Assembly: GCA_009781955.1 (NCBI GenBank)
Contig: WQUT01000034.1
Coordinates: 1 to 25,180, forward strand
Length of the DNA stretch: 25,180 nucleotides
DNA from: Pseudomonadota bacterium
GTDB taxonomy: Bacteria; Pseudomonadota; Alphaproteobacteria; Rs-D84
Reading direction: 5' to 3'
Below the pieces are notes generated by a model that was not told where the DNA came from, searched no databases, and saw nothing but the letters and a program-made list of their open reading frames with translations. Numbering within the stretch: position 1 is the first letter of the stretch; each line of letters starts with the position of its first letter. The position numbers and the translations under genes are program-made. Shown piece by piece: positions 1 to 6,577 of the stretch.

Positions 1-32
1 ACCCTTTTTTACATTGAAGAAAGGAGAATTTC

Positions 33-1106
33 ATGGCAAAAGCAAAGGAAGAAAAGGCGGCCGCAGCGGCATCGCCAAAGATGAACCCGGCGTTGGAATC
101 GGCATTGGCGCAGATCAAGAAAGAGTTCGGAAAAGACGCGATAATGACCATGGGTGACGGCGCGCAGCAGAATATAGAGGCCATATCATCCGGATCCATC
201 GGGCTGGATATTGCCCTCGGCATCGGGGGTTATCCGCGCGGGCGCATTGTGGAAATCTATGGGCCGGAATCATCGGGCAAGACGACACTCGCCCTGCATG
301 CGGTGGCAGAGGCGCAGAAAAATGGCGGAACAGCCGCGTATATTGACGCTGAAAACGCGCTGGATCCCAACTATGCGCACAAACTGGGCGTTGACGTGAA
401 AAACCTGATTATTTCCCAGCCGGAATCCGGCGAGCAAGCCTTGGAAATCGCCGACACCCTGATTAAATCCGGCGCGGTGGATGTGGTCGTCGTGGACTCT
501 GTCGCGGCACTGGTGACCAAGTCGGAACTGGAAGGCAATATGGGCGATACCTTTGTCGGAACGACCGCGCGACTGATGTCGCAATCGTTGAGAAAGCTGG
601 CGGGCAGCGTTTCGCGTTCCAATACCCTCTTGATATTTATCAATCAAATCCGTATGAAGATCGGCGTGATGTTCGGCAACCCCGAAACGACATCCGGCGG
701 AAATGCGTTAAAATTCTATGCGTCTGTGCGCCTTGATATTCGCCGCATTGGTCAGATCAAGGACAAGGAAAACGTGGTCGGCAATGAAACGCGCGTGAAA
801 GTGGTGAAAAACAAAGTCGCGCCGCCTTTCCGCACGGTTGATTTCAAGATAATGTATGGCGAAGGGATTTCCCGCACGTCCGAGATTCTGGATATGGGCG
901 TCAAGATGGGCCTGATTGACAAGGCCGGCGCATTCTATTCGTATAACAGCGAACGCATAGGCCAGGGCGAGGCGAACGCGCGCCAGTGGTTGCGCGATCA
1001 TCCGGATGCGGAAAAAGAATTGCAGAATAAAATCATGGCGCATTCGGCGGGCCTGGCCGAAGAAATGACCACGGGACCTGCCGCAGAGGATAGTGCCGTG
1101 GAATAA
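33..1106 (+). CDS. recA: RecA recombinase
   Basis: ATP-dependent DNA strand-exchange protein that coats single-stranded DNA, drives homologous recombination and promotes LexA self-cleavage. The protein is 357 aa, the usual length. Walker A (GPESSGKT) lies at residues 77-84. The catalytic Glu follows in YIDAENALD, where most RecA proteins have His in place of the Asn. The DNA-binding L1/L2 region is intact (FINQIRMKIGVMFGNPETT). The tail is acidic, as is typical. The start is fixed by AGGAG (23-27) five bases before the ATG. The gene heads a same-strand run into a lipoprotein and the KDO genes. Its promoter would lie outside the window, so no SOS box can be judged. Confidence 0.98.
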   Translation: MAKAKEEKAAAAASPKMNPALESALAQIKKEFGKDAIMTMGDGAQQNIEAISSGSIGLDIALGIGGYPRGRIVEIYGPESSGKTTLALHAVAEAQKNGGTAAYIDAENALDPNYAHKLGVDVKNLIISQPESGEQALEIADTLIKSGAVDVVVVDSVAALVTKSELEGNMGDTFVGTTARLMSQSLRKLAGSVSRSNTLLIFINQIRMKIGVMFGNPETTSGGNALKFYASVRLDIRRIGQIKDKENVVGNETRVKVVKNKVAPPFRTVDFKIMYGEGISRTSEILDMGVKMGLIDKAGAFYSYNSERIGQGEANARQWLRDHPDAEKELQNKIMAHSAGLAEEMTTGPAAEDSAVE

Positions 1107-1128
1107 ATTTATAACAAAAGGATAAAAA

Positions 1129-1695
1129 ATGAAAAAACTTTATATATTTCCAATGATCGCGATGCTGGCCGCGTGCGGCGGCGCACCGACGCAGAATATC
1201 GTCCGTGGTCAGATTGACGACAATACGAAATTCAAAATTGCGCCAGTGGCCGTAGAGATAGAAAGCCTGTGTCCCGCGCCGAGTTATCCTGATTCAAAAA
1301 AGCTGGGTGCTATTTTCCAGAAAATGGTTGCTGATGAATTCTGCGCGAAACAAACATGCACCGATAAAACCGGGGATAATGTGGTTGATATCGCGATACG
1401 AATAAAATACCATCGCGTGTTCCAAGGCGAAGGGTTCGCCTGCAGCGAATCATTTTCACAGAGCACGATGCAGTGGGCGGCCGATTTCACAAAAAATGGC
1501 GCGGTATTGTCAAACGGTGAATATTCCAGTGTTCTGACGCCGTCGTTCGGCCTGTTCGGCAATCTTGGGCGCATAGCGACACAGTTGTCATTCTCCGGCG
1601 GCCCAGAGGAAGAAATGAACAATATAAAAGCAATGACCACGGGTAAAAACGGCATCTCCGAAGGATTATCAAAGACTATTGATAACCTGAAGTAA
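1129..1695 (+). CDS. Predicted outer- or inner-membrane lipoprotein of unknown function
   Basis: I do not recognise the family. The 188-aa product starts with a lipoprotein signal (MKKLYIFPMIAMLAAC) with lipobox LAAC and the acylated Cys at residue 16. Gly-Gly follows rather than Asp at +2, so the classic inner-membrane retention signal is absent and outer-membrane sorting is plausible. The mature part has further Cys residues (in SLCPAPS, FCAKQTC and FACSES) that could form periplasmic disulfides. AAGGAT lies a few bases upstream of the ATG. The gene starts 22 bases after recA and ends 5 bases before the HAD gene, so co-transcription is likely. The LPS genes downstream suggest an envelope role, but that is inference. 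Confidence 0.8.
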   Translation: MKKLYIFPMIAMLAACGGAPTQNIVRGQIDDNTKFKIAPVAVEIESLCPAPSYPDSKKLGAIFQKMVADEFCAKQTCTDKTGDNVVDIAIRIKYHRVFQGEGFACSESFSQSTMQWAADFTKNGAVLSNGEYSSVLTPSFGLFGNLGRIATQLSFSGGPEEEMNNIKAMTTGKNGISEGLSKTIDNLK

Positions 1696-1700
1696 TAGTT

Positions 1701-2357
1701 ATGGCCATCAAAAACATTTTTTGGGATGTGGACGGGGTTCTGGCAAACCTGAACTTCGCGTATTTTAATTTTCTGAAAAATCATCCGAACTGGCGCGAAA
1801 CATACAAAGAGCTGCAATGGGCGGATTTGCCGGCGGCATTGCCCATCGGGCCGAAATACGGCGCGCTGGAATTGAAATCCCATCCGACGCTGGGCGATAA
1901 ACTGGATTACGATTTTTGCCACAGCTTGGAATTCTTTAATAACCGCCCGCTGTATCCGGATGCGATTCCGGCATTGCGCGCTTTGAATAAATTGGGATAC
2001 CGCCAGATCACGGCATCCGCGACATTTGACGTTGCGACAAAAACGGCGTTGCTTAAAAAACTATTCGCGGACGCGCTGTTTCTGGATATTGAATGCGTCC
2101 GGCACGGAACATTCATGTCCGACACGGCCAAGGAAAATTTGCTGAAATACGCCTGTGAAAAATACGGATTGGATCCGCGCGAATCGGTTCTGGTTGACGA
2201 CCGGATTTACAATCTGCCGGCCGCGATGAATATCGGCATGCGGGTTGTGCGGATGCGCAGCGAATTTACGACGGATTCGCCCGCGGAATTTAAAAACGTG
2301 CCAGAGGTTCGCAGCAATTATGAATTTGTCGGCTGGCTGATTGCGAATAATAATTAA
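1701..2357 (+). CDS. HAD-superfamily hydrolase (probable phosphatase)
   Basis: Haloacid dehalogenase-fold enzyme, probably a small-molecule phosphatase, 218 aa. Motif I is FWDVDGVL with nucleophile Asp9 and acid/base Asp11. A helical cap insertion of about 80 residues follows. Motif II is the Ser/Thr of ITASAT, and the acidic motif IV is VLVDD. The substrate cannot be read from sequence. The gene sits 18 bases upstream of kdsB and kdsA, and the KDO pathway needs a KDO-8-phosphate phosphatase. Standard KdsC is shorter (about 180 aa), lacks this large cap and reads DVDGVLTDG at motif I, so this is not an ordinary KdsC. It could be a substitute for it or an unrelated phosphatase. Confidence 0.85.
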   Translation: MAIKNIFWDVDGVLANLNFAYFNFLKNHPNWRETYKELQWADLPAALPIGPKYGALELKSHPTLGDKLDYDFCHSLEFFNNRPLYPDAIPALRALNKLGYRQITASATFDVATKTALLKKLFADALFLDIECVRHGTFMSDTAKENLLKYACEKYGLDPRESVLVDDRIYNLPAAMNIGMRVVRMRSEFTTDSPAEFKNVPEVRSNYEFVGWLIANNN

Positions 2358-2375
2358 AAATAAAAAGGAAACATT

Positions 2376-3128
2376 ATGAAGACGGTAGTTATCATTCCCT
2401 GCCGGATGGCGTCCGAACGCCTGCCCAAAAAATTTATGCAGGATATAAACGGCAAGACATTAATCCGGCGCGTGTATGAAAATGTGTCGCGCGTGTTCGG
2501 CCATTCGGATTTGTTCATTGCCTGTGACGGAGAGCCGCTGTATTCCCATACCAAAGAATTCGGCGCGAACGCGGTTATCACGGATCCCGACCTGCCCAGC
2601 GGCACGGACAGAATCGCGGCGGCCCTGAAAGAAATTGATCCGAACGGGGACAAATACGACATAGTGATAAATTTCCAAGGCGACGATGTGAATGTTGACC
2701 CGACCATCTGCGCGCGTCTGGTTGATTTAATGCGGCAGACAAAATGCGACATTGCAACCGTCGCGCAGCCGATAGACGACGCGGGACTGATAAATAATCC
2801 GAACATCGTCAAAATCGCGATGGGCGAAAACGGCCGGTGCGTGTATTTTTCGCGGTCTCCGATTCCGTTCGCGCGCGCGGTCGGCGGCGTTGACAACGCC
2901 CTCTGGCATATCGGGATTTATGTTTACAACGCCGCGTCCTTGCGAAAATTCGTGTCATTGCCGGTCGGAAAGTTAGAGGCGACCGAAAAGCTGGAACAGC
3001 TGCGCGCACTGGAAAACGGGATGTCAATTTACGCGTTGACGGTAAAAGATACCCGTATGGATCCCCGCGCGCCGGCGGATGTGAATACCGCGGAAGACCT
3101 GGAGGAAATGAGGAGGTTTGTAAAATGA
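2376..3128 (+). CDS. kdsB: 3-deoxy-manno-octulosonate cytidylyltransferase (CMP-KDO synthetase)
   Basis: Activates KDO with CTP to give CMP-KDO, the donor for the inner core of LPS; cytosolic. It is 250 aa, the normal length. The nucleotide-binding start reads VIIPCRMASERLPKK, and the SGTDRIAAAL segment matches the family's SGTxR motif. YFSRSPIPF, HIGIYVY and the Lys/Glu-rich KLEATEKLEQLRAL block are all in family order. Oddity: the usual QGDEP metal/sugar motif reads QGDDV here. AAAGGA lies upstream of the ATG. The stop overlaps the kdsA start by four bases (ATGA), a sign of translational coupling. A cytidylyltransferase for a related keto-sugar is possible, but the kdsA neighbour supports KDO. 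Confidence 0.93.
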   Translation: MKTVVIIPCRMASERLPKKFMQDINGKTLIRRVYENVSRVFGHSDLFIACDGEPLYSHTKEFGANAVITDPDLPSGTDRIAAALKEIDPNGDKYDIVINFQGDDVNVDPTICARLVDLMRQTKCDIATVAQPIDDAGLINNPNIVKIAMGENGRCVYFSRSPIPFARAVGGVDNALWHIGIYVYNAASLRKFVSLPVGKLEATEKLEQLRALENGMSIYALTVKDTRMDPRAPADVNTAEDLEEMRRFVK

Positions 3129-3961
3129 GCCACGTAAAGATTTCAGAAAAAGTCATCTTTGGAAACGATTTGCCATTTGTATTAATCGCCGGGCCGTGCG
3201 CGATGGAATCGCGTGACCATGCGATGATGATGGCGGAACAGCTGGTGCAACTGACGGATAAATTGAACATCCCGTTTGTGTTCAAGACCAGCTTTGACAA
3301 GGCCAACCGGACGTCCGTCGCATCGGGCCGCGGCGCGGGGCTGGAATACGCCATCTCTGTCTTTGATGAAATTCGTGAACACTTCGGATGCCCCGTTGTG
3401 ACGGACGTTCACACCCCGGACCAGCCGGCGGTTGTCGCCCCGCACGTTGACATGCTGCAGATTCCGGCGTTTCTGGCGCGTCAGACCGATTTGCTGGTGG
3501 CGGCGGCGAAACCCGGAAAGCCGGTTAATATAAAAAAACCGCAATGGTCGGCCGCGTGGGATATGAAATCCACGTTAAAGAAAATGGCCGATTCCGGAAA
3601 CGATAAAATCCTGCTGACCGAACGGGGGACCAGCTTTGGCTATAACAACTTTGTCGTGGATATGCGCAACATCCCGTGGATGGAAACATTGGACGCGCCG
3701 GTCGTGATTGACGCGACGCACGGCATTCAACAGCCGGCGTCCGGCGGCTGCACATCTGGCGGGGACCGGCGGCTGGCCCCCGTTATTGCGCGCGCGGCGT
3801 TAAGCATCGGCGTTGCAGGCGTGTTTGTGGAAACCCATGATAATCCGGACGCGGCCCCTTGCGACGGGCCGAATATGATTAAACTGTCGGATATGGAAAC
3901 CCAGCTGCGGATTTGGAAAGAGCTGGACGCCATCGCAAAACAAAACCCGATAGTGTTATAG
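3125..3961 (+). CDS. kdsA: 3-deoxy-8-phosphooctulonate synthase (KDO-8-P synthase), metal-type
   Basis: Condenses phosphoenolpyruvate with arabinose-5-phosphate to give KDO-8-phosphate, the step before dephosphorylation and CMP activation. It is 278 aa. Family blocks are AGPCAMES (21-29), FKTSFDKANRTS, TDVHTPDQ, LQIPAFLARQTDLL, NIKKPQ and TERGTSFGYNN. It carries Cys25, His199 (DATHG), Glu236 (VETHD) and Asp247 (PCDGP), matching the four metal ligands of the metal-dependent class typified by Aquifex aeolicus. The metal-independent E. coli type has Asn in place of the Cys. Translation is coupled to kdsB: AGGAGG at 3111-3116 lies inside the end of kdsB, eight bases before the overlapping ATG. 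Confidence 0.96.
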   Translation: MSHVKISEKVIFGNDLPFVLIAGPCAMESRDHAMMMAEQLVQLTDKLNIPFVFKTSFDKANRTSVASGRGAGLEYAISVFDEIREHFGCPVVTDVHTPDQPAVVAPHVDMLQIPAFLARQTDLLVAAAKPGKPVNIKKPQWSAAWDMKSTLKKMADSGNDKILLTERGTSFGYNNFVVDMRNIPWMETLDAPVVIDATHGIQQPASGGCTSGGDRRLAPVIARAALSIGVAGVFVETHDNPDAAPCDGPNMIKLSDMETQLRIWKELDAIAKQNPIVL

Positions 3962-3996
3962 CCGGTCAGATTTTACTATAAGAAATACGATTTTTA

Positions 3997-4005
3997 TGGT
4001 ATAAT
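3997..4005 (+). promoter_or_regulatory. Extended -10 promoter for the 104-aa protein gene
   Basis: TGG followed by a perfect TATAAT (4000-4005) gives a TG-n extended -10 just after kdsA. No good -35 is visible, which is tolerable for this promoter class. Transcription would start near 4012, right before the long inverted repeat, leaving a leader of about 170 nt. Confidence 0.55.
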
Positions 4006-4015
4006 TAAAATGTCC

Positions 4016-4144
4016 AAAAAAATCGGTCGGTTTTTTAGGACATTTTTATTTTCATTTGCAAAATTAAAAAATCCCCAAATTTCGCGCCTTTTCCCAGTGC
4101 CTCTGTTTTTCATCGGACGAGTAAAATAACCGACCGATTTTTTT
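4016..4144. repeat. Long inverted repeat in the leader of the 104-aa protein gene
   Basis: The arms are 4016-4037 and 4122-4144. They share the core ATCGGTCGGTT / AACCGACCGAT flanked by A and T runs, about 22 paired positions with one mismatch. The 84-base AT-rich loop has no gene. A partial direct repeat (GTTTTTCAT followed by CGG or GG) occurs at 4105 and 4150. The region separates kdsA (stop 3961) from the next SD (4171). It could be a structured leader, a weak kdsA terminator or a MITE-like remnant. No clean intrinsic terminator was seen after kdsA. Confidence 0.6.
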
Positions 4145-4180
4145 CCTCGGTTTTTCATGGCGGAAATAGCGGAGGATTGA

Positions 4181-4495
4181 ATGAAAATCAAACTTTACAT
4201 TTGCGCGATCGCTGTCGCGTTGTGCGCCGCATGGCCGGCGTTCGCGGCCGTCAGCGCCGACTATGCCGCAGAGATGGAGCTGGCCAACAAAACCGCGCTG
4301 CGCGCCGCGCTGAAGGCCGAAATCGCCCAGATAGATTCCGAAATCTCCAGATGCAACAAGGCCAAAACAAACTGGACAGCGGCGACGGTCGTCGGCAGCG
4401 TGGGCGTTGTCGGAACCGGCATCGGCGCGATTGTCCAGCATAACCAGATTCAATCCAAGAAGAGAGAGCTTTCGGACTTGAGAAATTCTCAATAG
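4181..4495 (+). CDS. Small exported membrane-anchored protein, paralogue of the downstream protein
   Basis: Unrecognised 104-aa protein. A signal peptide ends near AFA (residues 1-22). It is followed by a charged, probably helical stretch with a single Cys in EISRCNKAK, a Gly/Val-rich hydrophobic segment (about residues 67-86) and a basic tail. The order Cys, hydrophobic Gly-rich segment, H-N-x-I, charged helix recurs in the first third of the 623-aa protein encoded next, so the two appear to be paralogues. The ATG at 4181 is preceded by GGAGG (4171-4175) at good spacing. An overlapping start at 4177 in another frame yields an Arg-rich shadow and was discarded. Confidence 0.8.
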   Translation: MKIKLYICAIAVALCAAWPAFAAVSADYAAEMELANKTALRAALKAEIAQIDSEISRCNKAKTNWTAATVVGSVGVVGTGIGAIVQHNQIQSKKRELSDLRNSQ

Positions 4496-4509
4496 TCAAA
4501 GCGGCATTA

Positions 4510-4576
4510 AGTGCCATCCCCGGAATTTCCGCAGTGGCGCAAAGCGCCATCCGGGAAATATCCGGGGACCGGCACT
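4510..4576. repeat. 67-nt nested hairpin (REP/BIME-like) between paralogous genes
   Basis: Outer pairs are AGTGCC (4510-4515) with GGCACT (4571-4576), TCCCCGGA (4517-4524) with TCCGGGGA (4561-4568), and ATTTCC (4525-4530) with GGAAAT (4554-4559). An inner perfect hairpin, TGGCGC-AAA-GCGCCA (4535-4549), forms the tip. No T-run follows, so it is not a plain intrinsic terminator. It may stabilise mRNA ends or be a mobile palindromic element. Confidence 0.7.
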
Positions 4577-4624
4577 AAAACATATTTGCCGCGGCGATTG
4601 TGGGCAAAAATAAAAGGAAGAGGG

Positions 4625-6496
4625 ATGAAAGTCTTTACGAGTTCGTTCATAACCCGCGCGGCGGCGATATGCGTCGTTATTGTAGGGGCAAATAATTATT
4701 TGCCCCTGTGGAATAGCGCCGCGAATGCGGCCAGTCTGGACATGCAGATTCAGATGGTGAATTCCGACATCGCGCGGCTGACGGCGGAACGCGATGAAAA
4801 AATGGCGCGGCTGCAATCTTGCGCCAAATCCGTGAACGGATTCAAAATAGCGGGAATCACGACGCTGGCCCTGACGGGCGTCGGCATCGGGATAAATATT
4901 GCAGAGCACAACACAATATCCAAACTGAATGACCAGATAGATGCGACCAAGGCGGAAATCGCGCGCGCAGAGTGGGAAAAGGCAAAGCAGGCGGAAATAG
5001 ACAGATTGAAGCAACAATTGGCAAGTCAAGAGAAACAGCGGCAACAGGCCATAAATGACGAACGAACGGGCAGCATGGCCAATGCGCCGAAACCCGGCGA
5101 AACAATAGTCGCCGGACAGCCGTGCGACGCGGAATATGATTGGATTGGCAACCCACAGGCCGGGTGCCCCAAAGGTCAGTCCAGACAATGCATAGACAAG
5201 AAATGGGGCGAGTGCCGGGTGCCGCTCTCGCTTACCGTTACGGAGATAACGCCTGTAAAGCGCCAAATCGCCGGATGCTATGGAATTAAAGATTACAACG
5301 CGTTCCGGCCGCAGATAAGGGATTACTTAAAATCGGATTATGCGAATTTTTCCGCCGACAACGGCGGATACGATGCCAGCATACAACAGATAGATTACTC
5401 GGCCAATGCAAACGGATGTTTGGAAAGCATAACTTATCAGAGCAAGGAATTTAATATCTTCGTCTATAACTTTGTCTGCAATGATCCCAATGCGAATTGC
5501 GCCGGCGCGACAAATTCCGCATCTGCTGTTCAACAACAGGGCCAAACTACGCAGACAGTGGCAACGTCCGCTGTATCCGTTTCTGTGCCGCCGACAGAGC
5601 CGCAAAAACAAAAGGAACGGGCCGGCGAAACAAGCGGGCGATCGGCGCCGATGCCGCTTTTGCCCGCGGGGGCCGCACCGCAATTGGCTGTCCCTGCGGC
5701 GCCGGCGTTATCCAATCTGACTATGCCCGCCCAAGTCCCGATGACGGATAAACAGAAAGCAAAGGCCCTGGAAGAAATTAACAAGAAAGAAGCCCAGAAT
5801 CTGAAAGACCTCCGCAGCATGGATAAGGCCGATGCAAAGGCCGATCTGGGCCAAGTGAACGCCGCGAGGAGAGAGATGTCCGGCACCATCAGCGATGCCC
5901 AAAGAAAGCAGATGGATGATTTGCTGAAACGGCGGTATCCCGACTTGATCGGCGCCCAGGAATTATCCCCGCAGGAAAAGGAAGAGCTGGGATGGCTATT
6001 ATTGCAAGCGCAGCAGGACCAAGCCGCATACGGCGCGCGGCTGGACGCCAAGGCCGCGGAGTTAAAGGCAAAGATTAAACAGTCGGACAACCAATACAAG
6101 CTGGATATGGCGAAAAACAAACTGGACGGCCGCACGATAAGCGAAGGCATCGCAATGGATAATCTGACCCAATTCCAACTGCCGGCCAATCCGACGAGCG
6201 CGGAGGTTAACCAGGGAATGAATCTGGTGAAAAAAGCTGAATCGGAGATATCGGACCTGGATTACGAGGTCGCGCCCTGGCGCAACAATGCAGAGGCGAA
6301 TTGGCTGAGCGCGGCGGATTTGTCTTATCTGCGCGGATTGGACGCCCGGATTACGACGGACCGGAATACGGTCGGCCAACGGCGGGCGGAACTGGAACAG
6401 GCCCAGCGGACCATTGACACCCAACAGATGCAAGACAGGCTGAAAGATGTCCGGGACGCCAGACAGGAGAATATCAACAAAGCCCTGGGCTTATAG
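4625..6496 (+). CDS. Exported Cys-rich, coiled-coil protein of unknown function
   Basis: Unrecognised 623-aa protein. The start is ATG 4625, chosen for the purine-rich AGGAAGAGGG just before it and because it gives a signal peptide (cleavage near ANAA, residues 32-36). An upstream GTG at 4511 would place the hairpin inside the gene. Visible parts: charged helix with Cys66; Gly-rich hydrophobic segment 74-92; helix 93-145; Cys-rich block 160-295 (Cys at 167, 181, 189, 197, 218, 265, 285, 292) with PCDAEYDW and KKWGECR; a Pro/Ala/Gln linker of about 300-395; and a long charged coiled coil to the C terminus. The first 110 residues parallel the 104-aa neighbour. Residues 20-28 are encoded by a palindromic repeat. 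A periplasmic or surface structural role is a guess. Confidence 0.8.
   Translation: MKVFTSSFITRAAAICVVIVGANNYLPLWNSAANAASLDMQIQMVNSDIARLTAERDEKMARLQSCAKSVNGFKIAGITTLALTGVGIGINIAEHNTISKLNDQIDATKAEIARAEWEKAKQAEIDRLKQQLASQEKQRQQAINDERTGSMANAPKPGETIVAGQPCDAEYDWIGNPQAGCPKGQSRQCIDKKWGECRVPLSLTVTEITPVKRQIAGCYGIKDYNAFRPQIRDYLKSDYANFSADNGGYDASIQQIDYSANANGCLESITYQSKEFNIFVYNFVCNDPNANCAGATNSASAVQQQGQTTQTVATSAVSVSVPPTEPQKQKERAGETSGRSAPMPLLPAGAAPQLAVPAAPALSNLTMPAQVPMTDKQKAKALEEINKKEAQNLKDLRSMDKADAKADLGQVNAARREMSGTISDAQRKQMDDLLKRRYPDLIGAQELSPQEKEELGWLLLQAQQDQAAYGARLDAKAAELKAKIKQSDNQYKLDMAKNKLDGRTISEGIAMDNLTQFQLPANPTSAEVNQGMNLVKKAESEISDLDYEVAPWRNNAEANWLSAADLSYLRGLDARITTDRNTVGQRRAELEQAQRTIDTQQMQDRLKDVRDARQENINKALGL
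4681..4708. repeat. Palindromic repeat inside the signal-peptide coding sequence
   Basis: The palindrome begins TGTAGGGGCAAATAA and continues as its reverse complement; only the last three bases depart from symmetry. Positions 4681-4707 are identical to 12419-12445 in the serS leader (27 bases). In the reading frame it encodes V-G-A-N-N-Y-L-P-L (residues 20-28), placing Asn-Asn-Tyr in the signal peptide's hydrophobic core. Confidence 0.85.
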
Positions 6497-6516
6497 CTTT
6501 CACATATTGGATTGTT

Positions 6517-6540
6517 TTGGCGCGATCGCAATCGCGCCAA
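6517..6540. repeat. Perfect hairpin between the 623-aa gene and the ABC transporter
   Basis: TTGGCGCGAT (6517-6526) pairs with ATCGCGCCAA (6531-6540) around a CGCA loop. Only a short TTT follows, so it is at most a weak terminator for the upstream gene. Confidence 0.65.
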
Positions 6541-6577
6541 TTTGCATGGCGCCGCCGAATATGATAATATTCCCACC

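Noticed and set aside
4511..4624. Upstream GTG start for the 623-aa protein
   Set aside because: It would translate the nested hairpin and bury the signal peptide; ATG 4625 has a good SD and a normal signal peptide.
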